From contig JAUPTR010000044.1 of NCBI GenBank assembly GCA_030917985.1, forward strand, positions 1 to 12,752: 12,752 nucleotides of DNA, given 5' to 3'. Positions 5,696 through 12,752 of this stretch are shown here, piece by piece. Both the position numbers and the translations under genes were made by a program. The notes beneath the pieces were generated by a model, which was given only the letters and a program-made list of their open reading frames with translations, made no database searches and was not told the origin of the DNA. Numbering within the stretch: position 1 is the first letter of the stretch; each line of letters begins with the position of its first letter. Source of the DNA: Pseudomonadota bacterium (GTDB taxonomy: Bacteria > Pseudomonadota > Gammaproteobacteria > Burkholderiales > SCOH01).

Positions 5696-6916
5696 TCAGC
5701 ATCCCATCTCCGTGAGCGGATAATAACGCACCCAGTCGCCTTGATTGATAATCTGCCCTGGTGCGACCTCTACCAATCCACTGGCCCAGCTGCAAGAGGT
5801 TAAAACACCCGATCCCTGTTGCGGGAAAAGCGTCGCTACGCTTTGTCCGTCTTTGCCGAGAGACAGGCGGGCTCGCAGGTATTCCTGACGTTTGTCCGGC
5901 TTCAGCCAGTTAAAGTTGGCGCGCGCCATACAAGGAGTGCCGCTGACCTGTTGTTGCCCCTGTTGGCGCAGAATGAACGGCCGGGCAAACAGCAGGAAGG
6001 TGACAAATGCAGAGACCGGATTGCCCGGCAGGCCAATAAACGGCACCTTGCCAATATGACCAAATGCCAGTGGCTTGCCGGGTTTGATGGCTATCTTCCA
6101 GGCATCCAGCCGGCCCTCCGCCTCTACTGCTGCTTTGACATGGTCTTCTTCACCAACTGACACCCCGCCGCAGGTCAAGACCAGATCATTTTCCGCTGCT
6201 GCCTGACGCAGTGTGGCGCGGGTCGCATCAAGCTGGTCCGGAACGTTGCCCAAGTCGGCAATCTGGCAGCCAAGCTTTTCCAGCAGGCCACGCAGCATGA
6301 AGCGATTGGAGTTGTAGATTTGCCCGGCAGCCAGTGACTGGCCCGGCATCACCAGTTCGTCTCCGGTAAAAAATACGGCAACCCGCAATTGTCGTTTGAC
6401 CGTGACTTCGGCGATGCCAATCGAAGCGAGCAGTCCAAGATCCTGCGGTGCCAGGCAATGTCCGGCGGGCAGGATTTCGTTTCCCTTGGCGATGTCTTCA
6501 CCGCGGCGCCGAATGTTCTGTCCAATGTGGACTGCTTTCTGCAGCAAAATCTGCTCTCCGGCAACGTCGACTTCTTCCTGCATCACCACCGCATCACAAT
6601 CGGGTGGAATCGGGGCGCCTGTAAAAATGCGTGCAGTCGTGCCAGGCAACAGCCGGCTACCATTGCTGCCTGCGGGAATACGCTGAGTAAGCTGTAGTCT
6701 GTTCGTTGCCTGCACATCCTTATGCCGCACGGCGTAGCCGTCCATGGCACTGTTGTCGTAGGGAGGCACGTCCATATCGGCGATTTGCGCAGCAGCCAGC
6801 ACCCGGCCGACGGCATGTTCCAGCTTGATGGTTTGTTCAGCGCTGACGGTTTGGGCCGCAGCCAGCATCAGTTGCTGGATTTCGGCGATGGAGGAAAGCG
6901 GTGTATGGGTTTTCAT
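5696..6916 (-). CDS. moeA: Molybdopterin molybdenumtransferase MoeA
   Basis: This 406-residue enzyme inserts molybdate into adenylylated molybdopterin, the last common step of molybdenum cofactor synthesis. Family motifs are in the right order: PPYDNSAMDGYA at 51-62, RRRGEDI at 136-142, the MoCF-like core with TGDELV (184-189) and YNSNRFML (201-208), LTCGGVSVGEEDHVK at 247-261, and GLPGNPVSAF at 295-304. The C-terminal domain IV ends YYPLTEMGC. Length is that of the family. The ATG overlaps the mobB stop codon as ATGA (6916-6913), implying translational coupling. It is the last gene of the HDOD-mobB-moeA operon and is convergent with the small gene at 5453. No terminator with a clear U-tract was seen on this strand. 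Confidence 0.96.
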   Translation of the reverse strand: MKTHTPLSSIAEIQQLMLAAAQTVSAEQTIKLEHAVGRVLAAAQIADMDVPPYDNSAMDGYAVRHKDVQATNRLQLTQRIPAGSNGSRLLPGTTARIFTGAPIPPDCDAVVMQEEVDVAGEQILLQKAVHIGQNIRRRGEDIAKGNEILPAGHCLAPQDLGLLASIGIAEVTVKRQLRVAVFFTGDELVMPGQSLAAGQIYNSNRFMLRGLLEKLGCQIADLGNVPDQLDATRATLRQAAAENDLVLTCGGVSVGEEDHVKAAVEAEGRLDAWKIAIKPGKPLAFGHIGKVPFIGLPGNPVSAFVTFLLFARPFILRQQGQQQVSGTPCMARANFNWLKPDKRQEYLRARLSLGKDGQSVATLFPQQGSGVLTSCSWASGLVEVAPGQIINQGDWVRYYPLTEMGC

Positions 6917-7404
6917 AATTGCAAGTGTTTGAGAATAAAGGCCGCAATGGCTGATGGTTGATTTAGATCGAGCCGGGGTAGTGGCGTGTTGATAGGCGAA
7001 TCGCTGGCAATGGCCACGATATGTGGGTCATGTGGATGCAGCAAGGGCTTGCCCTGTGCCGGGCGATGGATTTCCAGCTTGGGGATTGGCTCACGCTTGA
7101 AACCCTCCACCAACAGCAGGTCGCAGGGCGCCATGCGTTCACACAGCTGAGCCAGGCTCGGCTCGGGCTCTTGCCGTTGCTCGTGCAGCAAGGCCCAGCG
7201 TTGCCCCCCGGCCAGCAATACCTCGCTGGCGCCAGCCTGGCGATGTCGCCAGCTATCCTTTCCCGGCTGATCAAGATCAAAATCGTGATGAGTGTGCTTG
7301 ATTAGCGATATCTTGAGCTGGCGGGTGGTCAGCAGCGGGATCAGTTGTTCGATCAGCGTGGTTTTTCCGCTGCCCGAATAGCCTGCAAATCCGAACAATG
7401 TCAT
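6913..7404 (-). CDS. mobB: Molybdopterin-guanine dinucleotide biosynthesis adaptor MobB
   Basis: This is a 163-residue P-loop GTP-binding protein that assists MobA in attaching GMP to molybdopterin or in delivering the cofactor to enzymes. The Walker A motif GYSGSGKTT is at residues 8-16. The family signature KHTHHDFDLDQPGKDSWRHR is at 36-55, and the Walker B-like DLLLVEGFK at 95-103. Length is typical of stand-alone MobB. Its start overlaps the stop of the HDOD gene as ATGA (7404-7401), and its stop overlaps the moeA start in the same way. No mobA, moaA or molybdoenzyme gene is visible. Expression is probably coupled to both neighbours. Confidence 0.95.
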   Translation of the reverse strand: MTLFGFAGYSGSGKTTLIEQLIPLLTTRQLKISLIKHTHHDFDLDQPGKDSWRHRQAGASEVLLAGGQRWALLHEQRQEPEPSLAQLCERMAPCDLLLVEGFKREPIPKLEIHRPAQGKPLLHPHDPHIVAIASDSPINTPLPRLDLNQPSAIAAFILKHLQL

Positions 7405-8249
7405 TCCTGGCTCATCATCTGATGGATTTCATCGCGCAGATCTTCATATTCGTTTTCTGCCATTCCCAAGTATTTCAGTACATGATCGCCGATTTTTTGC
7501 CATTCGGCATCTGCCGTCAGTCGTAAAAAACCGTGGGCAATATGCTCCGCCAGGCGGGTAATGGCGACCAGCGTGCAAACCTCCGATTTGATGTCGTGGC
7601 TGGCGCTATCAAAAATACTCAGATCGTGGTGACACAGTATTGCTTGGGCGATTTTTTCCGGTAGAAACCAGGCGCGCGCCATCAGGTAACCCACAGATGC
7701 ATGGTTGGTCGCATGGCGCTCATCCTCAATGGCTGTGAAATCACGGTCGGTGGCTGTGTTGGCTATTTTCAGTGTCTGGATGTAGTCAGGAAAACGCTGC
7801 ATCAACAAAGGGATACCGCAGTTCTGGAATAAACCGAAGGTGTAGGCTGCGTCTGGCTGGGCGCCGGGCAGGCGGCCGGCGATAAAGGCTGAAACCATGG
7901 CCTCCTGCGCGGCGTTATCCCAGAAGCGATCCAGTTGCTGATTCTGTTTGGCTCTCATGGCATTTTTCAGCGCCAAGCCGGTAATGATGTTGATGGTGTT
8001 GTTGCTGCCGAGCATGGCCAAGGCCTGAGGAACCGATGCGACACGCTTGCTCAGGCCAAACAACGGTGAGTTGACCGTTTTCAGCATCGCAGCCGACAGG
8101 CTGACATCCTTGCCGATCAGCTGAGCGATTTTTGCGGGATTAGGCTCGCTTTGGCGTGCTTCGCGGTTAAGTTCGTCCAGAATGGCCGGGCGTGCCGGAA
8201 TGATGATGCTTTTAAGCAGCTTTTCTGCTTCTTGCTGGCTGATATCCAT
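7401..8249 (-). CDS. HDOD domain protein heading the molybdenum cofactor operon
   Basis: This 282-residue protein is almost entirely one HDOD domain (about 15-215). Evidence includes IPARPAILDELNREA at 17-31, the core DVSLSAAMLKTVNSPLFGLS (about 48-67), VPQALAMLGSNNTINII, and HASVGYLMARAWFLPEKIAQ with ILCHHD after it. The complete metal-binding set of active HD phosphohydrolases is not evident, as usual for HDOD. These proteins regulate signalling, but the partner is unknown. The C-terminus is a short acidic helix ending MMSQE. It is the first gene of a three-gene unit and overlaps mobB by 4 bases. The ribosome binding site is weak (no GGAG-like sequence before ATG at 8249), and no convincing promoter was found between the start and the terminator at 8336. 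It is a separate gene from the HDOD-GAF protein at the left edge. Confidence 0.9.
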   Translation of the reverse strand: MDISQQEAEKLLKSIIIPARPAILDELNREARQSEPNPAKIAQLIGKDVSLSAAMLKTVNSPLFGLSKRVASVPQALAMLGSNNTINIITGLALKNAMRAKQNQQLDRFWDNAAQEAMVSAFIAGRLPGAQPDAAYTFGLFQNCGIPLLMQRFPDYIQTLKIANTATDRDFTAIEDERHATNHASVGYLMARAWFLPEKIAQAILCHHDLSIFDSASHDIKSEVCTLVAITRLAEHIAHGFLRLTADAEWQKIGDHVLKYLGMAENEYEDLRDEIHQMMSQE

Positions 8250-8335
8250 GAGCTTGGCGAAGTAGCGGGTTGGTGAGGGGGTGTGAATGCGTCAGTTTAG
8301 TCCGACTGTGCCAATCTTGCCGCAGCAATCTGCCC

Positions 8336-8369
8336 AAAAAAATGGCCCGCATCAAGCGGGCCATTTTTT
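8336..8369. terminator. Bidirectional terminator after cysN
   Basis: TGGCCCGC (8343-8350) pairs with GCGGGCCA (8356-8363) around loop ATCAA. Seven A's precede the stem and six T's follow it, so it has a U-tract on either strand. On the minus strand it begins 2 bases after the cysN stop codon and ends the cysDN transcript. Confidence 0.92.
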
Positions 8370-8371
8370 GA

Positions 8372-9808
8372 TTACTTATTCAGCTTGCTGATGTCGATTG
8401 CTTGCCAGTGCGGAAAATATTTGCGTACCAGCGAGTTCAGCTCAACCTCGAATGCCCGCAACCGGGCCAGCTCATCAGCATTGCTGGCAGTGTGTTCACT
8501 GTGTGCTGCTGCGACGATCATGCCTGCGCCGGCTGTCGCATTGCTGAGGCGGTCGATCACAATCAGATTGCCGCTGCTGCGACACTCGCGATAGGTGTCG
8601 AAGACAGCCGGGGCGTTGATGTTGATGCGGCACAGGCCGATTTCGTTCAGCGCCAGCTGGGTGGCTTCAAAATGCTCCAGAGTGTTCACATCTACACGGT
8701 GCAACACCTTTTCCACGCGCCCGAATACCGACTTGCCTGCCAGCTTGAAGGCATATTCTTTGCCAGGCTGCAGCGGGTTCTCATTCATCCAGACGATATG
8801 CGCGTCAAAAGCTTGTGATACTGTTGGCTGCGATTCATCGGCACGCACAATCATGTCTCCACGGGAAATGTCGATTTCATTTTCCAGCGTCAGCGTGATC
8901 GCTTGGCCAACAAACGCTTCGTTGACGTCACCCGATGGTGCAACTATCGATTTGACCCTGCTTTGCTTGCCGGAGGGCAGGGCCACAACGGCATCGCCAA
9001 CACGGATCTGGCCGGCAGCGATGGTGCCACAGAAGCCGCGGAAATCGAGATTTGGGCGGTTCACATATTGTACCGGCAGGCGGAATGCATCCAGTGCCAC
9101 GTCGTGGGTGATGTGCACGTTTTCCAGCGATTGCATCAGTGTTTCGCCGCTGTACCAGGGCATGCTGTCACTGGCCGACACCACGTTGTCACCGCGCAAT
9201 GCCGAAATCGGCACAAAACGGATGTCGGGAATGTTCAGCTCTTCGGCAAAGGCCTGGTATTCGTTGCGGATGTTGTTGAATACGTCGGCGCTGTAATCCA
9301 CCAGATCCATCTTGTTGATGGCAACAATCACGTGACGGATGCCCAGCAGGCTGACAATGAAGCTGTGGCGACGGGTCTGCGTCTGCACCCCGCGACGGGC
9401 ATCGATCAGGATGATTGCCAGATTGCTGGTTGAGGCGCCGGTAGCCATATTGCGGGTGTACTGCTCGTGCCCCGGGCAGTCGGCAATGATGAACTTGCGT
9501 TTCTCCGTGGAGAAATAGCGGTAAGCCACATCGATGGTAATGCCTTGCTCACGCTCGGCCTGCAGGCCATCCACCAGCAGCGCCAGATCGATTTCTTCGT
9601 CGGTGGTGTTGTATTTCTTCGAATCGCGCTGGATTGCGGCCAGCTGGTCTTCGAAAATCAGTTTCGAGTCATGCAGCAGACGGCCGATCAGCGTCGATTT
9701 GCCATCGTCGACGTTGCCGCAGGTGATGAAACGCAGCAAGTCCTTGTTTTCGTGTTGTTTCAGATAGCCAAGGATATCGGAAGCAATCAGGTCGGATTGG
9801 TGTGACAT
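8372..9808 (-). CDS. cysN: Sulfate adenylyltransferase large subunit CysN
   Basis: This 478-residue GTPase subunit of ATP sulfurylase couples GTP hydrolysis to formation of adenosine 5'-phosphosulfate by CysD in sulfate assimilation. The EF-Tu-like GTPase motifs are present: G1 GNVDDGKSTL at 31-40, GITID near 89-93, G3 DCPGHEQY at 110-117 and G4 NKMD at 165-168. Two beta-barrel domains follow, with VQYVNRPNLDFRGFCGTI in the first. The length and C-terminus show no fused CysC (APS kinase) domain. The gene starts 43 bases after the cysD stop codon in the same direction, with only a weak GA-rich ribosome binding site. It ends at a strong bidirectional terminator. Confidence 0.96.
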   Translation of the reverse strand: MSHQSDLIASDILGYLKQHENKDLLRFITCGNVDDGKSTLIGRLLHDSKLIFEDQLAAIQRDSKKYNTTDEEIDLALLVDGLQAEREQGITIDVAYRYFSTEKRKFIIADCPGHEQYTRNMATGASTSNLAIILIDARRGVQTQTRRHSFIVSLLGIRHVIVAINKMDLVDYSADVFNNIRNEYQAFAEELNIPDIRFVPISALRGDNVVSASDSMPWYSGETLMQSLENVHITHDVALDAFRLPVQYVNRPNLDFRGFCGTIAAGQIRVGDAVVALPSGKQSRVKSIVAPSGDVNEAFVGQAITLTLENEIDISRGDMIVRADESQPTVSQAFDAHIVWMNENPLQPGKEYAFKLAGKSVFGRVEKVLHRVDVNTLEHFEATQLALNEIGLCRININAPAVFDTYRECRSSGNLIVIDRLSNATAGAGMIVAAAHSEHTASNADELARLRAFEVELNSLVRKYFPHWQAIDISKLNK

Positions 9809-9851
9809 ATCTATCTCAATCTTTCAGTATTCGATCTGCGGCACAAGCCGA

Positions 9852-10775
9852 TCAGAAATAGCCTTCCATTTTTTTCTTCTCCATCGAGCCGGACGAATCG
9901 TGATCAATCACGCGGCCCTGGCGCTCGGAGGTCTTGGTCAGCAGCATTTCCTGAATGATTTCCGGCAGGGTCTGCGCTTTTGATTCGACGGCACCAGTCA
10001 GCGGATAACAGCCGAGGGTGCGGAAACGCACGAATTTCTTCTCGATCTTTTCATCCGGGCGCAAGTGCTTGAGGATGCGTTCGTCGTCGATCATGAGCAG
10101 CGTACCGTCACGCTCAACCACTTCGCGTTCGGCGGCAAAGTAGAGCGGAACGATGTCGATGTTTTCAAGGAAGATGTACTGCCAGATATCCAGCTCGGTC
10201 CAGTTCGACAGCGGGAATACGCGAATGCTTTCGCCCTTGTCGATCTTGCTGTTGTAGATGTTCCACAATTCCGGACGCTGGTTTTTCGGATCCCAGCGGT
10301 GGTTCTTGTCGCGGAACGAATACACACGCTCCTTCGCGCGCGATTTTTCCTCATCACGGCGTGCGCCGCCGAATGCCGCATCGAACTTGTATTTGTTCAA
10401 TGCCTGCTTCAGACCTTCGGTTTTCATCACGTCGGTGTGTTTGGCACTACCCGAGTCAAACGGGTTGATGCCGGCTTTCACGCCTTCTTCGTTGATGTGC
10501 ACAATCAGATCCAGGCCGTATTTGGCGGCAACCTGGTCGCGGAAGCTGATCATGTCGCGAAATTTCCAGGTGGTATCAACGTGCATCAGCGGGAACGGCG
10601 GTTTGCCCGGCGCAAATGCTTTCAGCGCCAGATGCAGCATCACGGCCGAATCTTTACCGATCGAATACAGCATCACCGGGTTTTCGAATTCCGCTGCCAC
10701 TTCGCGGATGATATGAATCGACTCTGCCTCCAGTTGCTTGAGGTGAGTCAACCTTGTTTGACTGATGTTTACCAT
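9852..10775 (-). CDS. cysD: Sulfate adenylyltransferase small subunit CysD
   Basis: This 307-residue catalytic subunit of ATP sulfurylase adenylylates sulfate to APS and works as a heterodimer with CysN. It belongs to the PAPS-reductase/PP-loop fold. The PP-loop SIGKDS is at 38-43, LMHVDTTWKFRDM at 63-75, and the conserved GGARRDEEKSRAKER at 136-150. FPLSNWTELDIWQYI and RTLGCYPLTGAVES further on are family signatures. The C-terminus ends EKKKMEGYF as expected. Length is close to the E. coli enzyme. The ATG at 10773-10775 matches the family start region (RLTHLKQLEAESIHIIREV), though no strong ribosome binding site is seen. It is the first gene of the cysDN unit. A hairpin lies about 41 bases upstream of the start codon. 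Confidence 0.96.
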   Translation of the reverse strand: MVNISQTRLTHLKQLEAESIHIIREVAAEFENPVMLYSIGKDSAVMLHLALKAFAPGKPPFPLMHVDTTWKFRDMISFRDQVAAKYGLDLIVHINEEGVKAGINPFDSGSAKHTDVMKTEGLKQALNKYKFDAAFGGARRDEEKSRAKERVYSFRDKNHRWDPKNQRPELWNIYNSKIDKGESIRVFPLSNWTELDIWQYIFLENIDIVPLYFAAEREVVERDGTLLMIDDERILKHLRPDEKIEKKFVRFRTLGCYPLTGAVESKAQTLPEIIQEMLLTKTSERQGRVIDHDSSGSMEKKKMEGYF

Positions 10776-10815
10776 GCTTGGTTCTATGTATCTGTTAGAT
10801 AAAGAGAAAATTAAA

Positions 10816-10837
10816 GCCCGGCAGAAACCCGCCGGGC
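10816..10837 (-). terminator. Hairpin between the coiled-coil gene and cysD
   Basis: GCCCGGC (10816-10822) pairs with GCCGGGC (10831-10837) around an 8-base loop. Read on the minus strand it is followed by TTTAATTTT. It most simply ends transcription of the upstream gene, whose stop codon is about 125 bases before it. If the cysD promoter lies further upstream, near 10858-10863, the hairpin would sit inside the cysDN leader and could act in attenuation. Confidence 0.7.
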
Positions 10838-10857
10838 AGGATCGAGTGTTGGGCTGA

Positions 10858-10863
10858 ACTATA
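10858..10863 (-). promoter_or_regulatory. Possible -10 element for cysDN
   Basis: TATAGT on the minus strand lies in an AT-rich region (10858-10920). A TTCTCA hexamer 17 bases upstream is a poor -35, which would fit an activator-dependent promoter such as those controlled by CysB. No defined activator site was recognised. The assignment is tentative. Confidence 0.22.
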
Positions 10864-10962
10864 CAGAAAGCTGGCTAGCCTGAGAAATAATCAATGGATA
10901 TATCAATATGATCTATGGAAAGGTTGATTTGGCCACCCGCAGTAATATAGTCAGCCTGAGCG

Positions 10963-11481
10963 TCATTTGATCACGGTTACTGGCGGACGCCGATACTGGT
11001 CGCGCATCTTGATTGCTTCCAGTTCGCGGATCTTGTAGAGCAGCTCGCGCCGCGCCTGCTCGGCATTGCGGTCGTTCTGCATCCGTTCGTATTGTTCCTT
11101 GTACTGTGCCAGACGGCGTGCATTTTCCTCTTCGCGGTCTTCCCAGGCCTGTCGGGAGCGTTCCTGCTGGTCTGCATAACGATTATTGCTTTGCGTGTTC
11201 TGGTAGAGCCGGTCGCTCTCCGAACGCAATTGTTCTTCTGCGCGTGCATGCTCTTCCGCCTCGCGCTCCTGTTCCCGCTGTTGCTGTTCGATACGGACGA
11301 TCTCAGCGCGGGCTTTTTGTTCGGCCTCCTGGCGCGATTTTTCCATTTCGGCCTGTTGTTGCTCGGCGGCAATTCGCCGGGCCTCGCTGCGGTTCTGCGA
11401 GAAAATCACCAAACCCAGCGAAACGGCGATGAGTATTACGATGCCGGCGACCAGCGGCTTGTGTTCTTCCAGAAATTCCAT
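10963..11481 (-). CDS. Membrane-anchored coiled-coil protein, hypothetical
   Basis: This is an unrecognised 172-residue protein. Residues 9-28 form one hydrophobic span (PLVAGIVILIAVSLGLVIFS). Residues about 31-158 are rich in Glu, Gln, Arg and Ala and have the pattern of a long coiled coil, with a break around YQNTQSNNRYADQ (93-105). It ends in a short proline-containing tail (RRPPVTVIK). An acidic N-terminus before the span and Arg after it favour the coil lying in the cytoplasm by the positive-inside rule, but a TolA-like periplasmic coil cannot be excluded. The ATG at 11481 is used because GGAAAG lies 8 bases upstream; a GTG at 11490 would add MCE and overlap this site. The gene is on its own between a sensor kinase and cysD and appears to end at the hairpin at 10816-10837. 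Confidence 0.78.
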   Translation of the reverse strand: MEFLEEHKPLVAGIVILIAVSLGLVIFSQNRSEARRIAAEQQQAEMEKSRQEAEQKARAEIVRIEQQQREQEREAEEHARAEEQLRSESDRLYQNTQSNNRYADQQERSRQAWEDREEENARRLAQYKEQYERMQNDRNAEQARRELLYKIRELEAIKMRDQYRRPPVTVIK

Positions 11482-11542
11482 TTCGCACACTTTCCAGTAC
11501 AGCAGTTGTCAGTGGCAAGCGCATCTTGCCCAAGCTGATTTT

Positions 11543-11571
11543 ACTATGTAGTGGCCTGGGTGTATTTGCAA
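11543..11571 (-). promoter_or_regulatory. Possible promoter of the coiled-coil gene
   Basis: On the minus strand TTGCAA (11571-11566) and CATAGT (11548-11543) are separated by 17 bases. Each matches consensus at four of six positions. The start would be near 11536, giving a leader of about 55 bases. Confidence 0.3.
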
Positions 11572-11584
11572 ATTGTTGATGCTG

Positions 11585-12752
11585 TCAATCGGGGCGGACT
11601 ATGGCTGTGCGAGGGAAGACGATACGTACTTTCAGCCCGTGCTGGGGCTCGGCCCAGTTCAGCTCCAGCTGAGCCTTATGCAGTTCGCAGATCCGTGCCA
11701 CGATTGACAGACCAAGGCCGTGGCCGGCTACGGTCACGTCCCGCCCGCGGGCAAAGCGTTGCTGCAGAAGTCGGCGTTGTTCCGGTTCAATACCCGGCCC
11801 GTTGTCGATCACGGCGAGTTCGTTGGCATTGCAGGAAATGCATACCTTGCCGCCATCCGGTGTGTATTTGAGGGCATTGTCGAGCAGATTACGCAGCAGA
11901 ATCCGCAGCAACTCAGGGCGTACAGCCAGTGTGTGTTGTGACGGGCAGTTGCTTTGAAGCTGAATCCTGCGATGCAGGGCTTGCTGCCCATGCTCTGCAA
12001 CCGCCGCATCAATTATTGGTGCCACATCGGTCGCCTGTAATTCGATGGTATCCATGTCGTCCAGGCGGGCCAGCTGCAGCAAGGCATCCACCAGTGATAT
12101 GGCGCGGTCAACTGCTTGCAGCGCCTTGCCAAGGGCGGCAACGGATGTTGTTCCCTGTTGCGCCTGTGCCACTTCCAGCTGGATGCGCAGGGCCGCCAGC
12201 GGGGTACGCAGTTCATGGGCTGCGTCGGCGGTAAAGCGGCGTTCATTGCCGAGCGCCTCGTCCACACGATGCAATAGTTGATTCAGCGTTGCGACTATCG
12301 GTTCAATTTCCGCAGGTATGTCCCGAGAGGTGATTGGTGACAGGTCTTTGGGGGTACGTTGCGCAATCTGGCGTGACAACTGAGTCAGCGGCTGCAGAAC
12401 CCGGCCGCTCGACCACCAGATCAGCAAGGCCAGAAATGGCAAGCCAATCAGCACCGGTAGCAGGATCGACCCTACGATCTGTCCGGCGAGTTCATTGCGG
12501 ATGTGATGGCTTTGCCAGGCAACAATGGCTTCTCCGCGGGTGGGGTGGCGGTGACAAAACATGCGCCAGCTCCGGCCATCGATCCGCATGTTGCGAAAGC
12601 CATTGCAGTCGTCGGGGAGGGTTTCGAGCAGTAATCTGCTGCTGTGGTGTATCAGTTTGCCGTTGCGATTGAACAGCGCGAAGCCAATCTTTCGTTCATA
12701 TTCGTGATAGGGCTGCCTGGCATCGTCCTGTTCATGCCTGGCGAGGCTGCCC
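11585..12752 (-). CDS. Sensor histidine kinase, QseC/PmrB-like, 5' truncated
   Basis: The frame is open to the right window edge (388 visible residues). The internal ATG at 12589 is therefore not the likely start, since 54 in-frame residues without a stop precede it. That upstream part (KIGFALFNRNGKLIHHSS, GFRN) and the next residues (MRIDGRSWRMF) look like the periplasmic sensor region of QseC-type kinases. A membrane span lies at about 92-114 of the visible part, followed by a HAMP-like linker. The phosphoacceptor is His179 in ADAAHELRTPLAAL. The ATPase domain has the N-box LLRNLLDNALKYTPDGG (about 285-301), G1 IDNGPGIE and G2 GHGLGLS (343-349). It would autophosphorylate and pass phosphate to an OmpR-type response regulator, probably encoded just outside the window. 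The signal is unknown. Confidence 0.93.
   Translation of the reverse strand, partial: GSLARHEQDDARQPYHEYERKIGFALFNRNGKLIHHSSRLLLETLPDDCNGFRNMRIDGRSWRMFCHRHPTRGEAIVAWQSHHIRNELAGQIVGSILLPVLIGLPFLALLIWWSSGRVLQPLTQLSRQIAQRTPKDLSPITSRDIPAEIEPIVATLNQLLHRVDEALGNERRFTADAAHELRTPLAALRIQLEVAQAQQGTTSVAALGKALQAVDRAISLVDALLQLARLDDMDTIELQATDVAPIIDAAVAEHGQQALHRRIQLQSNCPSQHTLAVRPELLRILLRNLLDNALKYTPDGGKVCISCNANELAVIDNGPGIEPEQRRLLQQRFARGRDVTVAGHGLGLSIVARICELHKAQLELNWAEPQHGLKVRIVFPRTAIVRPD

Noticed and set aside
8250..8335. Sigma54-like TTGGCAC upstream of the HDOD-mobB-moeA operon (minus strand)
   Set aside because: The -24-like half is present but there is no TTGCA/T at the required -12 spacing.
8595..9296. 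233-residue plus-strand open frame opposite cysN
   Set aside because: It lies fully antisense to well-conserved CysN codons and has Ser/Thr/Arg-rich shadow composition with no family resemblance.
10065..10802. 245-residue plus-strand open frame opposite cysD
   Set aside because: It is antisense to conserved CysD motifs, has no ribosome binding site, and is a high-GC shadow frame.

Overview
The window looks like chromosomal DNA of a betaproteobacterium, most likely of the Neisseriales/Chromobacteriaceae type. This is inferred from protein style (a monofunctional RelA, a phasin with an Ala/Lys tail, HDOD signalling proteins, a QseC-like kinase), moderate-to-high GC and the operon layout. No rRNA, tRNA, CRISPR array, transposase or phage gene was found. 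The content is mostly housekeeping and regulatory genes, and no convincing new multi-gene system is visible.

Left part, plus strand. Positions 1-1415 hold the 3' part of an HDOD-GAF signalling protein, followed by a hairpin. A control region at about 1530-1763 has two sigma70-type promoters and three TGC...GCA dyads that resemble operators of the PHA repressor PhaR. It drives a phasin gene (phaP, 1764-2339) that ends in a strong terminator. A small unrecognised gene (2475-2816) follows. Then comes a 169-bp imperfect palindrome (2942-3110), probably a non-coding repeat or MITE-like element, lying 63 bp upstream of relA (3174-5387). A 68-residue unknown protein (5453-5659) follows relA and ends at an unusual G10-containing hairpin.

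Right part, minus strand. HDOD (8249-7401), mobB (7404-6913) and moeA (6916-5696) form an operon in which both junctions are ATGA overlaps. A bidirectional terminator at 8336-8369 separates it from cysD-cysN (10775-8372), which encode the two subunits of assimilatory ATP sulfurylase. Upstream lie a membrane-anchored coiled-coil protein (11481-10963) and a QseC/PmrB-like sensor histidine kinase. The kinase frame stays open to the right window edge, so its N-terminus and probable partner response regulator lie outside.

Functionally the window combines carbon-storage granules (PhaP), the stringent response (RelA), molybdenum cofactor maturation (MobB, MoeA), sulfate activation (CysDN) and several signalling proteins. 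The most useful non-coding features are the phaP control region and the symmetric element in front of relA.
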